Positions 38,008-50,074 of a DNA stretch of 64,000 bases are shown piece by piece. Position numbers and translations under genes: made by a program. How positions within the stretch are numbered: the first letter of the stretch is position 1; each line of letters opens with the position of its first letter. This DNA comes from Rhizoctonia solani (taxonomy: Eukaryota > Basidiomycota > Agaricomycetes > Cantharellales > Ceratobasidiaceae), in assembly GCF_016906535.1 (NCBI RefSeq), contig NC_057382.1, positions 1,736,001 through 1,800,000 of the forward strand, read 5' to 3'. A model generated the notes under the pieces. The model was not told where the DNA came from. It did not search any database and saw only the letters and a list, made by a program, of their open reading frames with translations.

Positions 38008-39106
38008 ACAGTCTAAAGATTTTGTAGAATGTAAAGGTAATTTGGTAATATGTTTATACTCCGGGTGGCTACAAGATCGGTATCCTTCAACGAGCCCTCA
38101 GTATCTTCGGTTCAGGTGTGCATATACATGTATATTCGTTTATAAATGTACTCGAGTGGACTCAATTAATTAGAAAATTCCTATTAACTCGGAAACTCCT
38201 GATGTATACACACCTACTATACGGGCTCTTTGCTGTCCACTCACAAGTTATAGGTCACGTGATGTGAACTGAATCGGTCGTGCTCTAGTTTCCAGCAAGA
38301 AAGTATTAAACGTAGCCTCATGAATTGTCGAACTCATACTGCAAAATATCCAATTATAACAGTAGTGCTATAAAGCTTACTCAGCCGCTTTAAAGTTAGA
38401 TACAAACATATATACGACAGGAACTCATGGGGCCAGTCTATAATCCAACTATAGCCCGGAGCACTAGATGAACGAAGGGGTTTACTGCCACTTCTCCACA
38501 ACCGGTGGCTACTGATGTTCAAACCGATCTCAGCGACTGATATACTGGGACCAAAGGCGAGCCAGTGAAGGGCGGCGGCTTCCTTCGCCGGTTACCGAGC
38601 TAGAGACAATGGGTCGTTCTAGATTAACGAGTGCTAAAAACTACAGAGCGGTAGCAAAAGGTCTATTTTTCGTGAGCCCCTTGTAATTAACCGTAATTAC
38701 CGTCGTAAACTTCCTTTCCTGGCCAACCTGGTGTGGCAAGTGAGCACCAAAGGAGCGTCTAGAAGTATGAGAGCAACCGGGAAATCACTACGACTTGACA
38801 AACCAGAGTCGTTTCAGGACCTACGTTGGGATTTCAGCCGTTTCTATGCAAGAACTAACACTTCTATTGCTGGAATAGGGAATTGTTTGCCTCACTACTC
38901 TTGTTGCTCGTAGGAATTCAAACTCCGGCTCTTCACTGCGTATATGCCTCTCTGTAGCCTCAGTATGACCATAAAGCATAGAGCTGCTGCTCGTCCGCTT
39001 TCATTAACAGTGGTCCAATCCAGCTGAAAGAGGCGTATAAAAGTTGAGCGGGGGTCCTCTGTTCGTAGGATCCAACCTCAACTCGCGATTTTACGACTAC
39101 TATCTT
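38008..39106. other. Intergenic region between reductase 3 and the orphan gene
   Basis: I see no gene in this 1.1 kb. A TCACGTGATGTGA block at 38254-38267 repeats the one near SMC3. CCAAT (39015-39019) and TATAAAAG (39036-39043) form a likely core promoter for the orphan gene. Confidence 0.5.
39036..39043 (+). promoter_or_regulatory. TATA box of the orphan gene, with CCAAT upstream
   Basis: TATAAAAG stands 71 bases before the ATG at 39107, and CCAAT stands 21 bases before it. This spacing supports the start chosen below and excludes in-frame codons upstream of it. Confidence 0.5.
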
Positions 39107-39625
39107 ATGAATCCGTCTATCAATATTGAATGGCGCGGGCGTCTGAAATACACTCGACCCTTTCGCGAACTAGTTCTTCAATCCCCGATTGAACGTATTA
39201 CTATCCAACGATCGCCAAACGCTAATTCGTTCTCCCATTGGCAAGCCTTTGTAGAGCTTAAACTCAAGTGGCTTGGAACTCGAATCCTACTCGAAATTAA
39301 CCCGAGCGTACAAAGGTTGATATGCAAACAAACTAGACAAGTACTTAATTGGGACGAGCCACGGCTAGTACTCCCCGGGCCTCAGCTTGAACATCTAGAA
39401 TACAGGCCGACTGTCCAACGCATACTCGGGATCGCCTCTGACTTTCGGCGAACGCTACACATAACCAATCACATGACCGAGCAGCAGCTTCAAGGCGAGT
39501 GGGCTGTGTGGCTAGTGAAGTTGGCGGCCGAACTGGGCGAGAACGAGCCCATTGCTGCTCACCCGACAGCACTGTACGATTTTAGGGACCAGGCCGTAAA
39601 AGAGGCCGTGCCATGGAATAATTAA
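39107..39625 (+). CDS. Orphan protein, 172 residues, single exon
   Basis: I do not recognise this protein. The ATG at 39107 gives MNPSINIEWRGRLKYTRPFR and the frame runs open to a stop at 39623-39625. Its composition is coding-like, with many tryptophans, arginines and leucines. A region LVLQSPIERITIQRSP is followed by HWQAFVELKLKWLGTRILLE and by EWAVWLVKLAAELGE. There is no signal peptide, membrane span or cysteine pattern. CCAAT and TATA elements lie at suitable distances upstream. It may be a lineage-restricted gene or a fragment of a longer one; support is only the long frame and the promoter. Confidence 0.5.
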   Translation: MNPSINIEWRGRLKYTRPFRELVLQSPIERITIQRSPNANSFSHWQAFVELKLKWLGTRILLEINPSVQRLICKQTRQVLNWDEPRLVLPGPQLEHLEYRPTVQRILGIASDFRRTLHITNHMTEQQLQGEWAVWLVKLAAELGENEPIAAHPTALYDFRDQAVKEAVPWNN

Positions 39626-41034
39626 CGGACGAAGATTCATAAGCAATCATACGATTGCCTGTTTTGTAATAATTGTACAACTTGGTTATATACCGAGGGA
39701 ATTCAGGTCTCCAATGAACAGGATCCAAACATGAGGTATTCTACAAATGGCAGACGCCCCCGGGATGTGATTCAATAGAGACGCGAGCGGCAAGTCGACG
39801 TCCCGATAGCGCGCCTACATTATACAGAACTCGCGTCACGCGCGGCGATCTAAAAGAAATAAAGAGAGCACTGCAAGGAGTGTATTGCGCGTTCTTGGCA
39901 TGGTCTGAGTAATGGAGAACTGAGTGTTGTCCCCACGCTGATGCCACGTTATGCTCTCACCGTTTCACACAAGCTAACGTAATCAGCAGATGTATCCCAG
40001 GAAAAACTAACAGCCGGGCCACCTTACGCTTAAAGCCGTTGCTAAGATCATAAATTCGCTGACGATTACAAGGGAATTGCTGGGCCGATAGGACCTGGCC
40101 AGGGGCTCGGAGATCGTGTATACTGTATACCTCGAGGCAGCAACGAACATAAGGAAGAGAAGACTATAGTATAGCATATTCCTTTTGAGCACTGGATAAG
40201 AGCGACCTGATTGTTCCGAGCGGTTGCGTATCCGAGTCCAGGCGGGCTAGTGAATCGAAGGCCTTCAGTAGAACTCTAGACTAGTTCGGTACCTGTGGAT
40301 GCCGGCGGTAGTAAGGCCAAGAAGTTGTAGAAAACATTGTTGTATTTCCTCGTTGCTTGGTTCGCCGACATTCTTGGGACTCGCTTGATCGTCACCGAGT
40401 AATAATCGGCGATTTTCGGCTAGACGTTTATGCGGGAGGTTGGGTACATCGGCGGGGGACGCGAGAGGGACGTTGGAATCCGAATTGAATGAATGCAATC
40501 CAAGTTGAAATGCATTTACTCATCGGCTCAGTAATTGAGACTGGGTTGTGGAGAGACAGAGTAGAACCGCAAAGTGACACCCGTTTTTAGCACTAGGTGA
40601 CACAAGTGGGAACGGGAGCTCAAAAAGGGAAGCCGGCGGTTGCTGTATGACGATAAAAGCCACGCGCAGTCGTAGCGACACACTCATCAGATTGAACAAA
40701 GGCCGCCGGCTTGAGAAGATAGCGTGCTCGTCGACCTCATTCTCCCTCGTTCAGTGGAAGGTATATACTTGGGCTTGAGTGAGCTGGTGGCCAAAAGGTG
40801 AGGAGCTGTCTTCTGTGTCTAGTACCCTTACTAAATGTGGCGCGGCATTAGCTTATGAAACAATTGATTTGATTGATTTTCTCAGAGACTCTGGTCGTCG
40901 TCCATCCGCAGGCCGGATTCCGTTTGCTGTCCACGCCCGCCCCTTACCGATCTCCCGGCATCTTATAAGTCTCGCCAAGGAATCTCCTGTCACGAACATA
41001 TATACCTCCCCCTCGCGTCTGGCACGCTACCACC
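39626..41034. other. Intergenic region between the orphan gene and noxR
   Basis: I see no gene I can support in these 1.4 kb. A 77-codon open stretch on the minus strand (about 40497-40267) has coding-like composition but no ATG in frame. The right end carries the noxR promoter and the leader, rich in pyrimidines. Confidence 0.45.
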
Positions 41035-43301
41035 ATGTCTCTCAAGGTGCGTCACTCTTGTTCACTTGCCTTGCTCTTGCTACACTTTGCTCACCACTAA
41101 TCTTGTTAGCTCGAACTCGAAACCTGGGCCAGTGCCGTCAAGGCATACGATGAAGAAAACTTCGAGGAAGCCCTCCAAATATTCGCGGTGAGTGTTGCAG
41201 TATGTTCGTTACGGGCCTTAGTCTCATAGCCCGCATAGCGCATAGCCGAATCCTCCAAGATCCTCACCAATATGGGCCTTATATATGCAACTGTCGGAGA
41301 ACACGAAGCCGCTGTCCAACATTTTCGCGAAGCCGTAGGCCTCGACAAGTACCTCGCTGTCGCGTACTTCCAGTGCGGCGTCAGTAACTTTCTCCTTGGA
41401 CGCTACGAGGAAGCGTATCAAGACTTTGACGAGGCCTTGCTCTATCTCAGAGGCAACCAAGCCATGTAAGCACTTTGTCTGTCCTTCAGGTGCCCGTTGA
41501 GATTGATTGCATCCACAATAGCAATTATGAGCAACTTGGCCTCAAATTCCGTCTATACTCTGCCGAAGTCCTGTTTAACAAGTAGGTCCTATTTTTACTA
41601 TATCGCTGTATGTGTTAATGGCTCTTACGTCACCAGGGGGTTGTGCTTTATCTATATGGGCCGCCTTGACAATGGGCTTCAGGAGATGCGTGAAGCACAA
41701 CGGGTCAAGGTGACTGAAGAGCATGGCGTAATCGACGATGCTATTCAGGATCAGGGAGAGGGTTACACAGTCTTCTCCATCGTAAGTATTACTTTTTCAT
41801 CACCCTTGGCGGCCCATTAACAATGACTCCCGCTAGCCGGTCGGCGTTCTTTACCGTCCCTCTGAGTCCAAGTTGAAAAACGTGAAGGCCAAGGATTATC
41901 TCGGCAAGGCGCAGCTGATCGCGGCCTCCGACGCCAACGATGCTTTCACGACATTCACTGGCGTAACTCGTCTTCAGAAAGGCCAAACACCATCTGGTGC
42001 ACCTATAACGGACGGTCGACCCCTCCCTGCCCTCTCGCGATCGGTCACCACTGCAGCTCGTGTTGAAACAGCACCGGAGTCGAAAGCTCCTGAGCCCCCG
42101 AAGCCGTCGGCACCGCATTGCAAAAGAGCGCGACCATTGGCCCTGGAAGCGTTGCTCGACAGCCCGGTTCAGCCCCTGGCTTGGGTGCAGGCAGTCCTGG
42201 TTTATCAAGAAACCCTAGTTCTGCTGCAGGGTTGTCGAGAGCTCCCAGCTCGGCTGCCGCTCTTTCTAGGACTACAAGCGCAAGCGGCAGCGGTGGTAGT
42301 GTCAATGGTGGAGGGGGAGGCCCTCCACCAGTGCGTGGGCTGACAGTACGCCGCCCTGGTACGGCTGGCTCGACACAAAGTCGACCTGGCACCGCCGGAT
42401 CAACTCAGAGTCAAGGCCCACCACGGTTACCATCAATGCCTACTGGCGGCGATTCTCTTATGAGCCCCCAGCGGAGCCCCGCGGAGAGCTTCCTCGCGAC
42501 CGGGATCGTGAACGTGACCGCGAGCCTCCAATAAGCGCGGCCAGGAGCCCGAGAGGCGCAGCTCGCATGACCGACTTCTACGACGACTACATTGGGGCGT
42601 ACGAAGATCCGGCACCTCCTATCCCCGACAAGGTCGCCACATGGGCTGCCCAGACCAAAGGGGCCCCGCCTCCTCCTTCCATGTCGATGCCCCCGTCTCG
42701 TGCTCCTTCAGTTACTGGAGGCGCCGTGGCGGTGGATACGATCGCGGATATGAGCAACGCGATCAGCGTCACGATGAACGCTCGCGGCCGCCTCCTAGCT
42801 CGTATGGCGGAAGTAGTATGGGACTTCGCCGCAAGATGTCGCGTCGTCCTACGCGCGGGTACGAAGAGGAGGAGGAAGGCTATGTCAGTGGTGACTATGA
42901 ATACTCGGAGGCGCCCTTCGAGATGACCAAGATCCGAGTCAAGGTGCGTTAAGCTTCAACCAGGTCTGGTTGATTGCGTTATTGATGGGTTCCCATATAG
43001 TTGCACTACAAGGATGATGTTCGAGGAATGGCTATTTCTCCGGACATGCGTTTTGAAGAGTTTTTGGAAAAAGTTTCTGCCAAATTTGGTCGTCAACTTG
43101 GAACCTTGGGATTGAAATTCAAAGACGAGGATGGCGGCAGAGTGTCTATGCGCGATGATGGTGACTACGATCTTGCCGTAGAGACCGCCCGCGAGGCGGC
43201 CAAGGGCCGAGCTGAGGGCAAGCTAGAAATTTGGTACGTTCATCCCTGTATTCGTTGCGATAGCCAAGCTGATTTAGCCCCTTAGGTGTGTCGACGAGTA
43301 A
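41035..43301 (+). CDS. noxR: NoxR-type NADPH-oxidase regulator (p67phox-like: TPR and PB1), frame interrupted
   Basis: NoxR binds Rac and activates NoxA/NoxB, which make superoxide needed for fungal differentiation. The start at 41035 gives MSLK followed by an intron and LELETWASAVKAYDEENFEE, the first TPR. Further TPR blocks are ESSKILTNMGLIYATVGEHE, YLAVAYFQCGVSNFLLGRYE and KGLCFIYMGRLDNGLQEMRE, as in the four-TPR p67phox domain. A long serine/proline-rich linker follows. A C-terminal PB1 domain starts MTKIRVK, splits at an intron, and continues LHYKDDVRGMAISPDM to the acidic GLKFKDEDGGRVSMRDDGD. The protein ends EIWCVDE at 43301. Frame changes of one base lie near 42111-42118, 42440-42490 and 42691-42720, all in the linker. 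They are probably consensus errors. Confidence 0.85.
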
Positions 43302-43757
43302 ATTATCATTCCCTCAGCAAACACTGTCATTTTTGCCGCTATCCCTAGTACACTCTCGTTTTATCTTTTTTTTTTTGCTGTATGCTAATAACTGGCTGTT
43401 TGTGCTTTCGTTTCTTTTCATTGGGCGGATTGGATCTGAATATTAGTTGCATTGTTCATGTCATTAGAATGTGTTTTTGCTTCAATTATCGCTCATCATT
43501 CACCCCTTCGTAATCTAAATCCACGTAGCCTTAGGGCGTAATCTTAGGGAATGTCCATTACGCATGTTGTCTTAGTGGTGTGTTATTGAAGCACCCACGA
43601 GAGTAATAAATCGTCATTCGTGCATACCAAGGTTACACATCGATAGCGGGTTCCTACCTCAAATCCAAATGCAAGATCAAGTATCCGCTTCAAAACGTCA
43701 ACATCCAGTTATTTCCGGCTCCGGGCGAAGCAACCAGAAGCTTACCGCAAGAAAATA
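43302..43757. other. Convergent 3' gap between noxR and the PXR1-like gene
   Basis: I see only T-rich flanks here, as expected for two 3' ends facing each other. Confidence 0.5.
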
Positions 43758-45200
43758 CTAATCAACCTCCTTATCCCCCTTCAATTTTCGCTTCTTTTTG
43801 GACGAGCGATCTCCAGTATTATCAGTTAAGACAGTCTTGCCCTCCTCTTGTTGCTGTTGTCGTGCTGCGCGTTTTGCCTCCTTCCGAGCACGCTTAGCAG
43901 CCTTCCGCTCTTCTTCTTGTGCATCGTTCTCCGCAGCAGGCACATCAGACGTAGTCTCCTGTTCTTTCCGCTTTCTCTTCTTCTCTTTCCGCCTCTCTTT
44001 GTCAGATTTTGTCGGTTCGGCATTGTCGGATGTGGGTGTGGGCGTGGGTGTATGCGATTCGGGTGTGGGTGCAGCTGGGGGGGATGCAGCACGTTTAAAT
44101 CCGATGCCCATACTGGCACCCGTGAAGCCAAGGCCCGCACCAGCAGTCGCGAAACCCAGGCCCGCTGGCCTTTCAGACCCTTCCTCTTCCTGGCCTTGTC
44201 GACGAGCTCCCAGCCCCGTCCGAGGCACTGAATCCGTGTCTGGCTCTTCAAAAGTTACGATGGCAGTTGAAATACTGGCTGCTCCCCCGGCTGCCTGAAC
44301 TCGCTCGCGCATCTTGGCCTTGAAGTAGTCTGCAACGCTCTGTGAAGATGTAGTGATTTGGTTTGAATCATCTAGAACTGGGATTTCTGTAAGTCCGGGA
44401 GTTGCTGGTGTGGATGGTATAGGTGTAGAGTCGGAAGTAGAAGCGGGCGTGGAGGATACCCCAAGAATTTCGGAAAGAGCGGTGGTCGACGTTCCAGCAA
44501 GACGCTTGGCAGCTAGAAAACGGGCACGATGACTGTTTGATGAAAGTCATTTTACGTATATCAGAAAAACGTTTTTGTAGAAACATACGCTAGTCTTCGT
44601 GGTGCGGGCGTGACCACCGGCGTGGACTCTGGTGTTGTTGTCGAGGATGCTGAAAGAGCTGACTCGCTAGGTTCCACCGTTGCATCGGCTTTTGCTCTCC
44701 TCTTCTCCTTTCTCCTAGCCTTCTCTTCTTTTCGTTTGTTCTCGTCATCGTCTGCGCCATTCTTTGCTATATCATCCGTGGACTCTTCGGTGACTTCAAC
44801 ATCTCCACCCGCGCCTCCATTCGCAGCATTTAACCTCTCCAACAAACCTTCAAATTCCTTGGCTTGCTTCCACGCAATAGAATCGGGTCCATCTGGTCTC
44901 CCTGCACCAATTCCTAGCTGGTCCAACTTTTGAGCAACTGCAATGTGTGATACCCGACCATCTCCTGTGACACCAAGACCGGAACCGGGAGCCCAACCAT
45001 GTTTAGCGAGATAAGTATGACCAAACTTAGCGGCATCTAAATTTATGAGGCCGAGTATGATTGATTTATGGATGAGCAATATGTATATAAGTGTAAGGTC
45101 TACAAATTCATTTAGTAGTAGAAGACTCACTTTCTGCCCATGCTAAATTTCGAGGGTCCGAGCCTATCCTTTGCTTCACTTTTCGTTCGGAAAGGCCCAT
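43758..45200 (-). CDS. PXR1: PXR1/PINX1-like G-patch protein
   Basis: Pxr1 (PINX1 in animals) is a nucleolar G-patch cofactor of RNA helicases in rRNA and snoRNA maturation. The start at 45200 gives MGLSERKVKQRIGSDPRNLA, the family opening. After an intron the G-patch continues AAKFGHTYLAKHGWAPGSGL then GVTGDGRVSHIAVAQKLDQL. The linked block AWKQAKEFEGLLERLNA also matches the family. SHRARFLAAKRLAG and VADYFKAKMRERVQA follow the linker. The C-terminus is a lysine-rich nucleolar-type tail, KKKRKLKGDKEVD, before the stop at 43758-43760. The exons join in frame. It lies downstream of the arrestin-like gene on the same strand. Confidence 0.88.
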
Positions 45201-45538
45201 TTTGGTTGAAGGATCTGTGTGAAAAGTGCTTTGGTTGCTCAATTAAATAGGATAGAGGCCGGGGTAAGTGATCTGCAAATGTCTGGTTGAGGCTCTTAAC
45301 AAAAATTCGTTAGGCAATGTCAGCGCTTGTCGAGCTTGGCTTATGTAATAGATGCATATAGAGGGCTTCAGACACTCAGAAGTAAATATAAAACATGCCT
45401 TGGTATTCAGTCAAGTAACGTACAGATATAAATATTTAGACTGAGTGGGGAGGAATATGGTATAGAATCGGGTGCATATAAAACAGGTAAATCCCAAAGA
45501 AAATAGTTCAGTTATGAACATTGCCAGGATGGCTGGCA
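45201..45538. other. Gap between the arrestin-like and PXR1-like genes
   Basis: I see no gene in these 338 bases. It contains the PXR1-like promoter and the 3' flank of the arrestin-like gene. Confidence 0.5.
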
Positions 45539-47073
45539 CTACAACCTCATCAAGTAGAAGGGGGGCGGATTCCGGGTGGCACCAGGGAGCTGTAAAGCAG
45601 GAACACCTGCATTCTGTATTTCACCGTCTGCCTCATAAGAAGTTATCATTATTCGTTCGCAGTATTCCCAAGCCGGTGCATCCAATCCGGCGCTCTCGTC
45701 GGGCTTGACTGAAACTCGTATCTCATACTGAAATTGGTTAATTCTTCACTCCGACTAAGGTTTTTGAGTACTACTCACCACAACAGAGGTAAACCCAGGG
45801 ACTCCCCAACTCATATCCTTCCCTTCCTCACCAGATTGTAAGTATCCCCTTATAACAACTCTTTTTTCCCCTTCGTCGCTGACGCTATTTGGAATAATCA
45901 TAAACGATTTCCCTACGGCGACGACTCGCTCTCGTCGAGACGCTACTCCGCGTACGGCAATTGTAGAAACGCAAACAAGACGAAGAGAGACCCCCGCTAC
46001 AATTGCGTTGATTTGTTCATCGCTCACACTAGAACTAGACCTTCCAGATCGTACGCTAGACGCCGAGGAACCGACCGGAGGGAAACCAATCGCCAGAGAC
46101 CATAGTATTTCTCTTCCAGCTGGATAGCGTAATCCATGGGGAAGGTAAAGGCGGACAATGAGGTCGTCTCTAATGGATTGGGGAAGAGATATGTGGGGTC
46201 GACTGGGAACCTTGCTGGTGGATCCAGGTTCAGGAAGGGGAACTCCGGGCTTGGTCTTTGCTTTTTGTGGTATATGCAGCACTGACCACTCTTCTGCTTG
46301 GGTTGGACGTAGTTTTTCGCTGTTCGGAAGAGGAAGATAAGGGCGAGAATATCGTGTAGTCGTGCGTGGTAGATACAAAATCTCGGACTTAACGCTTCAT
46401 GGCTGACTGTGAGGATTCTGGGTTCTCAAATCAAAAGAGGGAATTCCCTTACGTATCATGTGTACGCCATCCTTTCCTAAATAGATCTATACGGACCACA
46501 TATGCTACGTGGACACCAGCATCGCACATTATGATGGATGATGATGGAGGGAGAGGAATTGAACGTCCGCGGTCACTCTCTATGCTTTCAATGTGCTCTG
46601 GCATTACAAGCGCAAAGGCCAGCGAGCGTCCTTCTTTACTGGTAGTAGAGTTATGGCCTCGCTCTGACCACAGTTCATGGGTTTGGTGAATCAAGCGTCG
46701 GGTCTGTGGACGATTTGCCGTTCCAAACTCGAGGAAATATGAGGTAACTGCTCCAGTTAACTGTCAAATACTTATTGCTCAAAACAGGTAGACAAACGAC
46801 GTCCAAAGTTGAACGTACGGTGACTTGTATTTTTTCCACGTTTTCAAAGTTTTGAACCCAGACATGGCCCTCGACTAAACCCTCACGCCCTACTGCTGGG
46901 ACTCGTGTGGACTGGTAGCGTTGGCCCAAGTCTAATGCCATTCTACGGGACCTTGTCACATAATGATTGGGCGATAGCTTACTGGAGGTTGAAGCATCGG
47001 GAAGCCTTGAATACTGAGGCAGCCGGTCTGAGTTGTGTGAGTAGGGAGGAAGCTGCTCATGATCTGATGACAT
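45539..47073 (-). CDS. Arrestin-like protein
   Basis: Fungal arrestin-like proteins bind membrane cargo and recruit Rsp5-type ubiquitin ligases. The start at 47073 gives MSSDHEQLPPYSHNSDRLPQ with a proline/tyrosine motif of the kind bound by WW domains. The arrestin N-domain follows: GLVEGHVWVQNFENVEKIQV, an intron, LTGAVTSYFLEFGTANRP, a polar insert, SLAFALVMPEHIES and VAYVVRIDLFRKGW. After an intron that starts near 46454, the C-half continues EILYLPRTTTRYSRPYLPLP, DDLIVRLYLPHGLRYPAG and INAIVAGVSLRLVCVSTIA. The end has YEIRVSVKPDESAG and then a proline-rich stop region at 45539-45541. The exons join in frame. I cannot place it in a named subgroup. Confidence 0.75.
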
Positions 47074-48098
47074 CCCCAGCAAAAGGCGCTCTTAGTGTGC
47101 TGGAAGCTCCAATAACAGTAGTATAAGGCCTGCGACTCCGGACCTGTGTTTTCAAGCGAGTGGTTAAATGCGACTTTTTGAACCTGCGAACGTCCCACAC
47201 AAGGTGCCAACTCCCATGGAGGATGACTCGAACGCTATTTCCCAGAATCTGTTTAGTAAGAGCCAAGCTAGAAGTCACGTGGTTTCTGGTGGAGAAGCCT
47301 TCCATATGCATGAATTTCATCGCGACGATCGCGACTTCCAGCTATCCGCTCGAGACTTCAGTCAAAGCGGGTTTGCCTTTATAGATCCTCGGATGTGTTG
47401 GGCTAAAGAAGAATGATCGAACAAACTTGTTTTAATTGGGTCTGAGAGGGATGCTTTGTCGACGGCTGAATTAGGCGGTTTGACCGATAAAATACCTATC
47501 ATACTGACAATTTGATCCGTCTCTCACCTCAGCCCTCAGTTCCAAGAGATTAAAAACAACTAATATGGACTTTTATTGGTAAGAAGAATATGCAGACCTA
47601 CGATATAGAAATGCTGCTAACTCACTATCTTGTCTTCGCACGCACAAGATGCCCGATGCATAACAAATTATCCGGTCTTCCTAGTGGCCAGGAATTAGGA
47701 ACAACCAAACAACCAAGCCTTCTTCTATTCTCAGCTCGTGGAGTGCTTGGCGGCCCGTGGATAACATCCGGCCCGTCTTTCCGACCACGCATTTACCTTT
47801 CTGGGCACTCTCCACCGGGTAAAAATGGAACATATTTGCTCAATCAACTCCGAGGCTCGTCATAAGACCTTTGCATTCCGTACCGTTCCTTGGCGATATT
47901 AGATTCGGCTGAAAGCTCTCGGCAAACGGCGCCGTGTTGTTGGATAGAGCCTGATGAGCCAGTAATCAAACTCCATACGGAGAGGACCCCGGATTCATAA
48001 CTTCTACCCCCGTACGTGGACACATATATAGCCCCGTGGGGAGAATGAGATGTAGTGGGCCCCGCCTCTTACCTCCTCTACCCCCACCTCGGCTCAGT
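47074..48098. other. Divergent promoter region of the arrestin-like and permease genes
   Basis: An 82-codon frame from an ATG at 47168 is open but lies within the expected arrestin promoter and resembles nothing I know. A TATATA at 48025-48030 stands 69-74 bases upstream of the permease start. No other gene is visible. Confidence 0.45.
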
Positions 48099-50074
48099 AT
48101 GTCTCAGCGCGGCGCCGCCCACGAGCTCCGGATCGATGACCACATGAAAGTGGGAGACATCGAGGATAGTAAACTTCCCGATGGGTACAAGAATGATGAG
48201 GAAATGTCACCCGTCAGCAGTAAAAGTGGCGATGGAGTCGGACACAACGCTGGAATTGACTCCGAAGTTGCTAATTTCTTTGCGGCCCAGGAAGGAAAGA
48301 ACATTGGTCAGTGGTTCTATCGATATTTTCTGGACGCTCAGCTTATCGCCTTGATAATCCGATAGTCATTGACGAGGCTACGAACAAGCGCTTGAAGCGT
48401 ATGATTGATAAACGCGTTCTTTTGGTAATGGTAAGTCTGTATACTTACGTTGTGATGGGCATTGGCTAAAGTACACATCTTAAGGTCGTTACATATTTCC
48501 TTCAAACACTTGACAAGGGGTGAGTTTTGCGATCAGCAATCCACGCACTCGTCGGTTAAACTTGATTTATAGCACTATCAACTTCGCTTCTATTATGGGT
48601 ATTCAGCAAGATACACACCTCGTTGGCCAGCAATACAGTTGGCTGACCACATGTTGTGAGGTTACACATTTTTGTTCATTAGGGCCGATTCTAAAACAAC
48701 CCAGTGTACATTGCCATCCTGGTTTGGGAGTTTCCCACCAACCGCCTATTGCAAGTCCTGCCCGTAGCCAAATTCCTTGCTTTCAAGTAGGTATCATTGA
48801 CTCCCCAGATAATTCTCTAGTACTCAAACCAAGTTTAATTTAGTATCACGGCGTGGGGGGTCGTCTTGGCTTGCACGGCAGCCTGCAAGAACTTTACTGG
48901 TCTGGTCATTGTCCGAACACTTCTTGGAATGTTCGAATGTGTCTGCCAGCCAGGATTCGTGCTACTGTAGGCTTAATTTCTACGAGTTACTATGGTAGCT
49001 CATATGCGCTTTATTCTCCAGTTCTACCATGTGGTACACGAAGAAAGAGCAAGCTATCACTATCGGATGCTTCTACGCAATGAACGGATTGCAACAATGT
49101 GTCGGTGGCTTACTTGCGTATGGTGTATACCATATCAAGGGCGGCCCAATCACCTCTTGGCAGGTTTTGTTCACATTGCTTGGCTGTATTACTTTCCTTT
49201 GGGGTCTCTTCGTCCTCTGGTGGCTCCCCGACTCTCCCATGCGTGCTCGATGCTTCTCCCCCGAAGACCGAGTGTTGATGGTGGAACGCGTTCGCGCAAA
49301 TGAAACAGGTATCCAGAACAAGGAATTTAAGCGGTATCAGGCTTTAGAAGCTCTGAAAGACGTGAAAACTTGGTGTTTCTACATTATTTCTTTTACCAAT
49401 GCCCTTCCGACAGGCGGACTCGGTGCATTCTCCAATTTGATTATCAAGGATTTCGGTTTCTCCACTATTCAAACCGACCTCCTCGCGATCGCCCAGGGTG
49501 TTATTATCATGCTCTTCCTGTTTACTGCGGCATATTTCTCGACCCGCACCAGCCAAAAGTGTATTTTCATGTTCGCATACACTCTACCAAACGTCATTGG
49601 CTCCATCGTTTTCTTGACTGTCCCTACACGCCCGGATACCCGAGTTGGACTGCTGATCGCATTCTACCTGTGCCAAGGATTTGGTGCTGTCGCTGTACTC
49701 AACCTCGCGCTCGTTACCGGAAACACCGGTGGCCGAACGAAACAAGTGGTAACTGTGACCGGTACATTCATGTATGTATTACCCAAACTACTTTAATTCT
49801 CGCCGCTAACATTACTTTTAGCACATGGGCTGTTGGAAACGCTATCGGTCCCCAGGTCTTCCGTGCCAATGATGCTCCTCGCTATCCCAAAGGATTTGCT
49901 GTGCATCTTGTCATGTATGGCATTCAACTTATCACTATAACCGTCTTACGCTTGTATCTCCTTCGTCAAAACGTACTGAAGCGCCGGGCCCAAGGAGTTC
50001 GCGAGGAGGGAACGAGTGGTCAGGTGGAAGGCGAAGAGAAGGCTGTCAAGCATAGCCATGCGTTGATGATTTGA
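48099..50074 (+). CDS. MFS permease of the allantoate/Dal5 type (anion:cation symporter family)
   Basis: Dal5-type permeases import allantoate, ureidosuccinate, vitamins or other organic anions by proton symport. The start at 48099 gives MSQRGAAHELRIDDHMKVGD with a long polar N-terminus. The core reads DKRVLLVMVVTYFLQTLDKG, then INFASIMGIQQDTHL, YSWLTTC and the span YIAILVWEFPTNRLLQVLPV. Next are AWGVVLACTAACKNFTGLVI and RTLLGMFECVCQPGFVLL, the conserved motifs of span 4. After the loop with DSPMRARCFSPEDRV the second half shows NALPTGGLGAFSNLIIKDFG and GVIIMLFLFTAAYFSTRTSQ. Twelve spans in all fit. The C-terminal tail ends KHSHALMI. All seven introns join in frame. The substrate cannot be told from sequence. 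Confidence 0.9.

Noticed and set aside
39044..39106. Upstream extension of the orphan frame
   Set aside because: It begins with TTG immediately after the TATA box, before any plausible transcription start.
40267..40497. 77-codon minus-strand open stretch with coding-like composition
   Set aside because: It has no in-frame ATG; a stop lies a few codons upstream, and no splice partner or family is visible.
43758..44312. Long plus-strand frames antisense to the PXR1-like gene
   Set aside because: They are shadows of the serine/lysine-rich coding strand; splice sites and motifs support only the minus strand.
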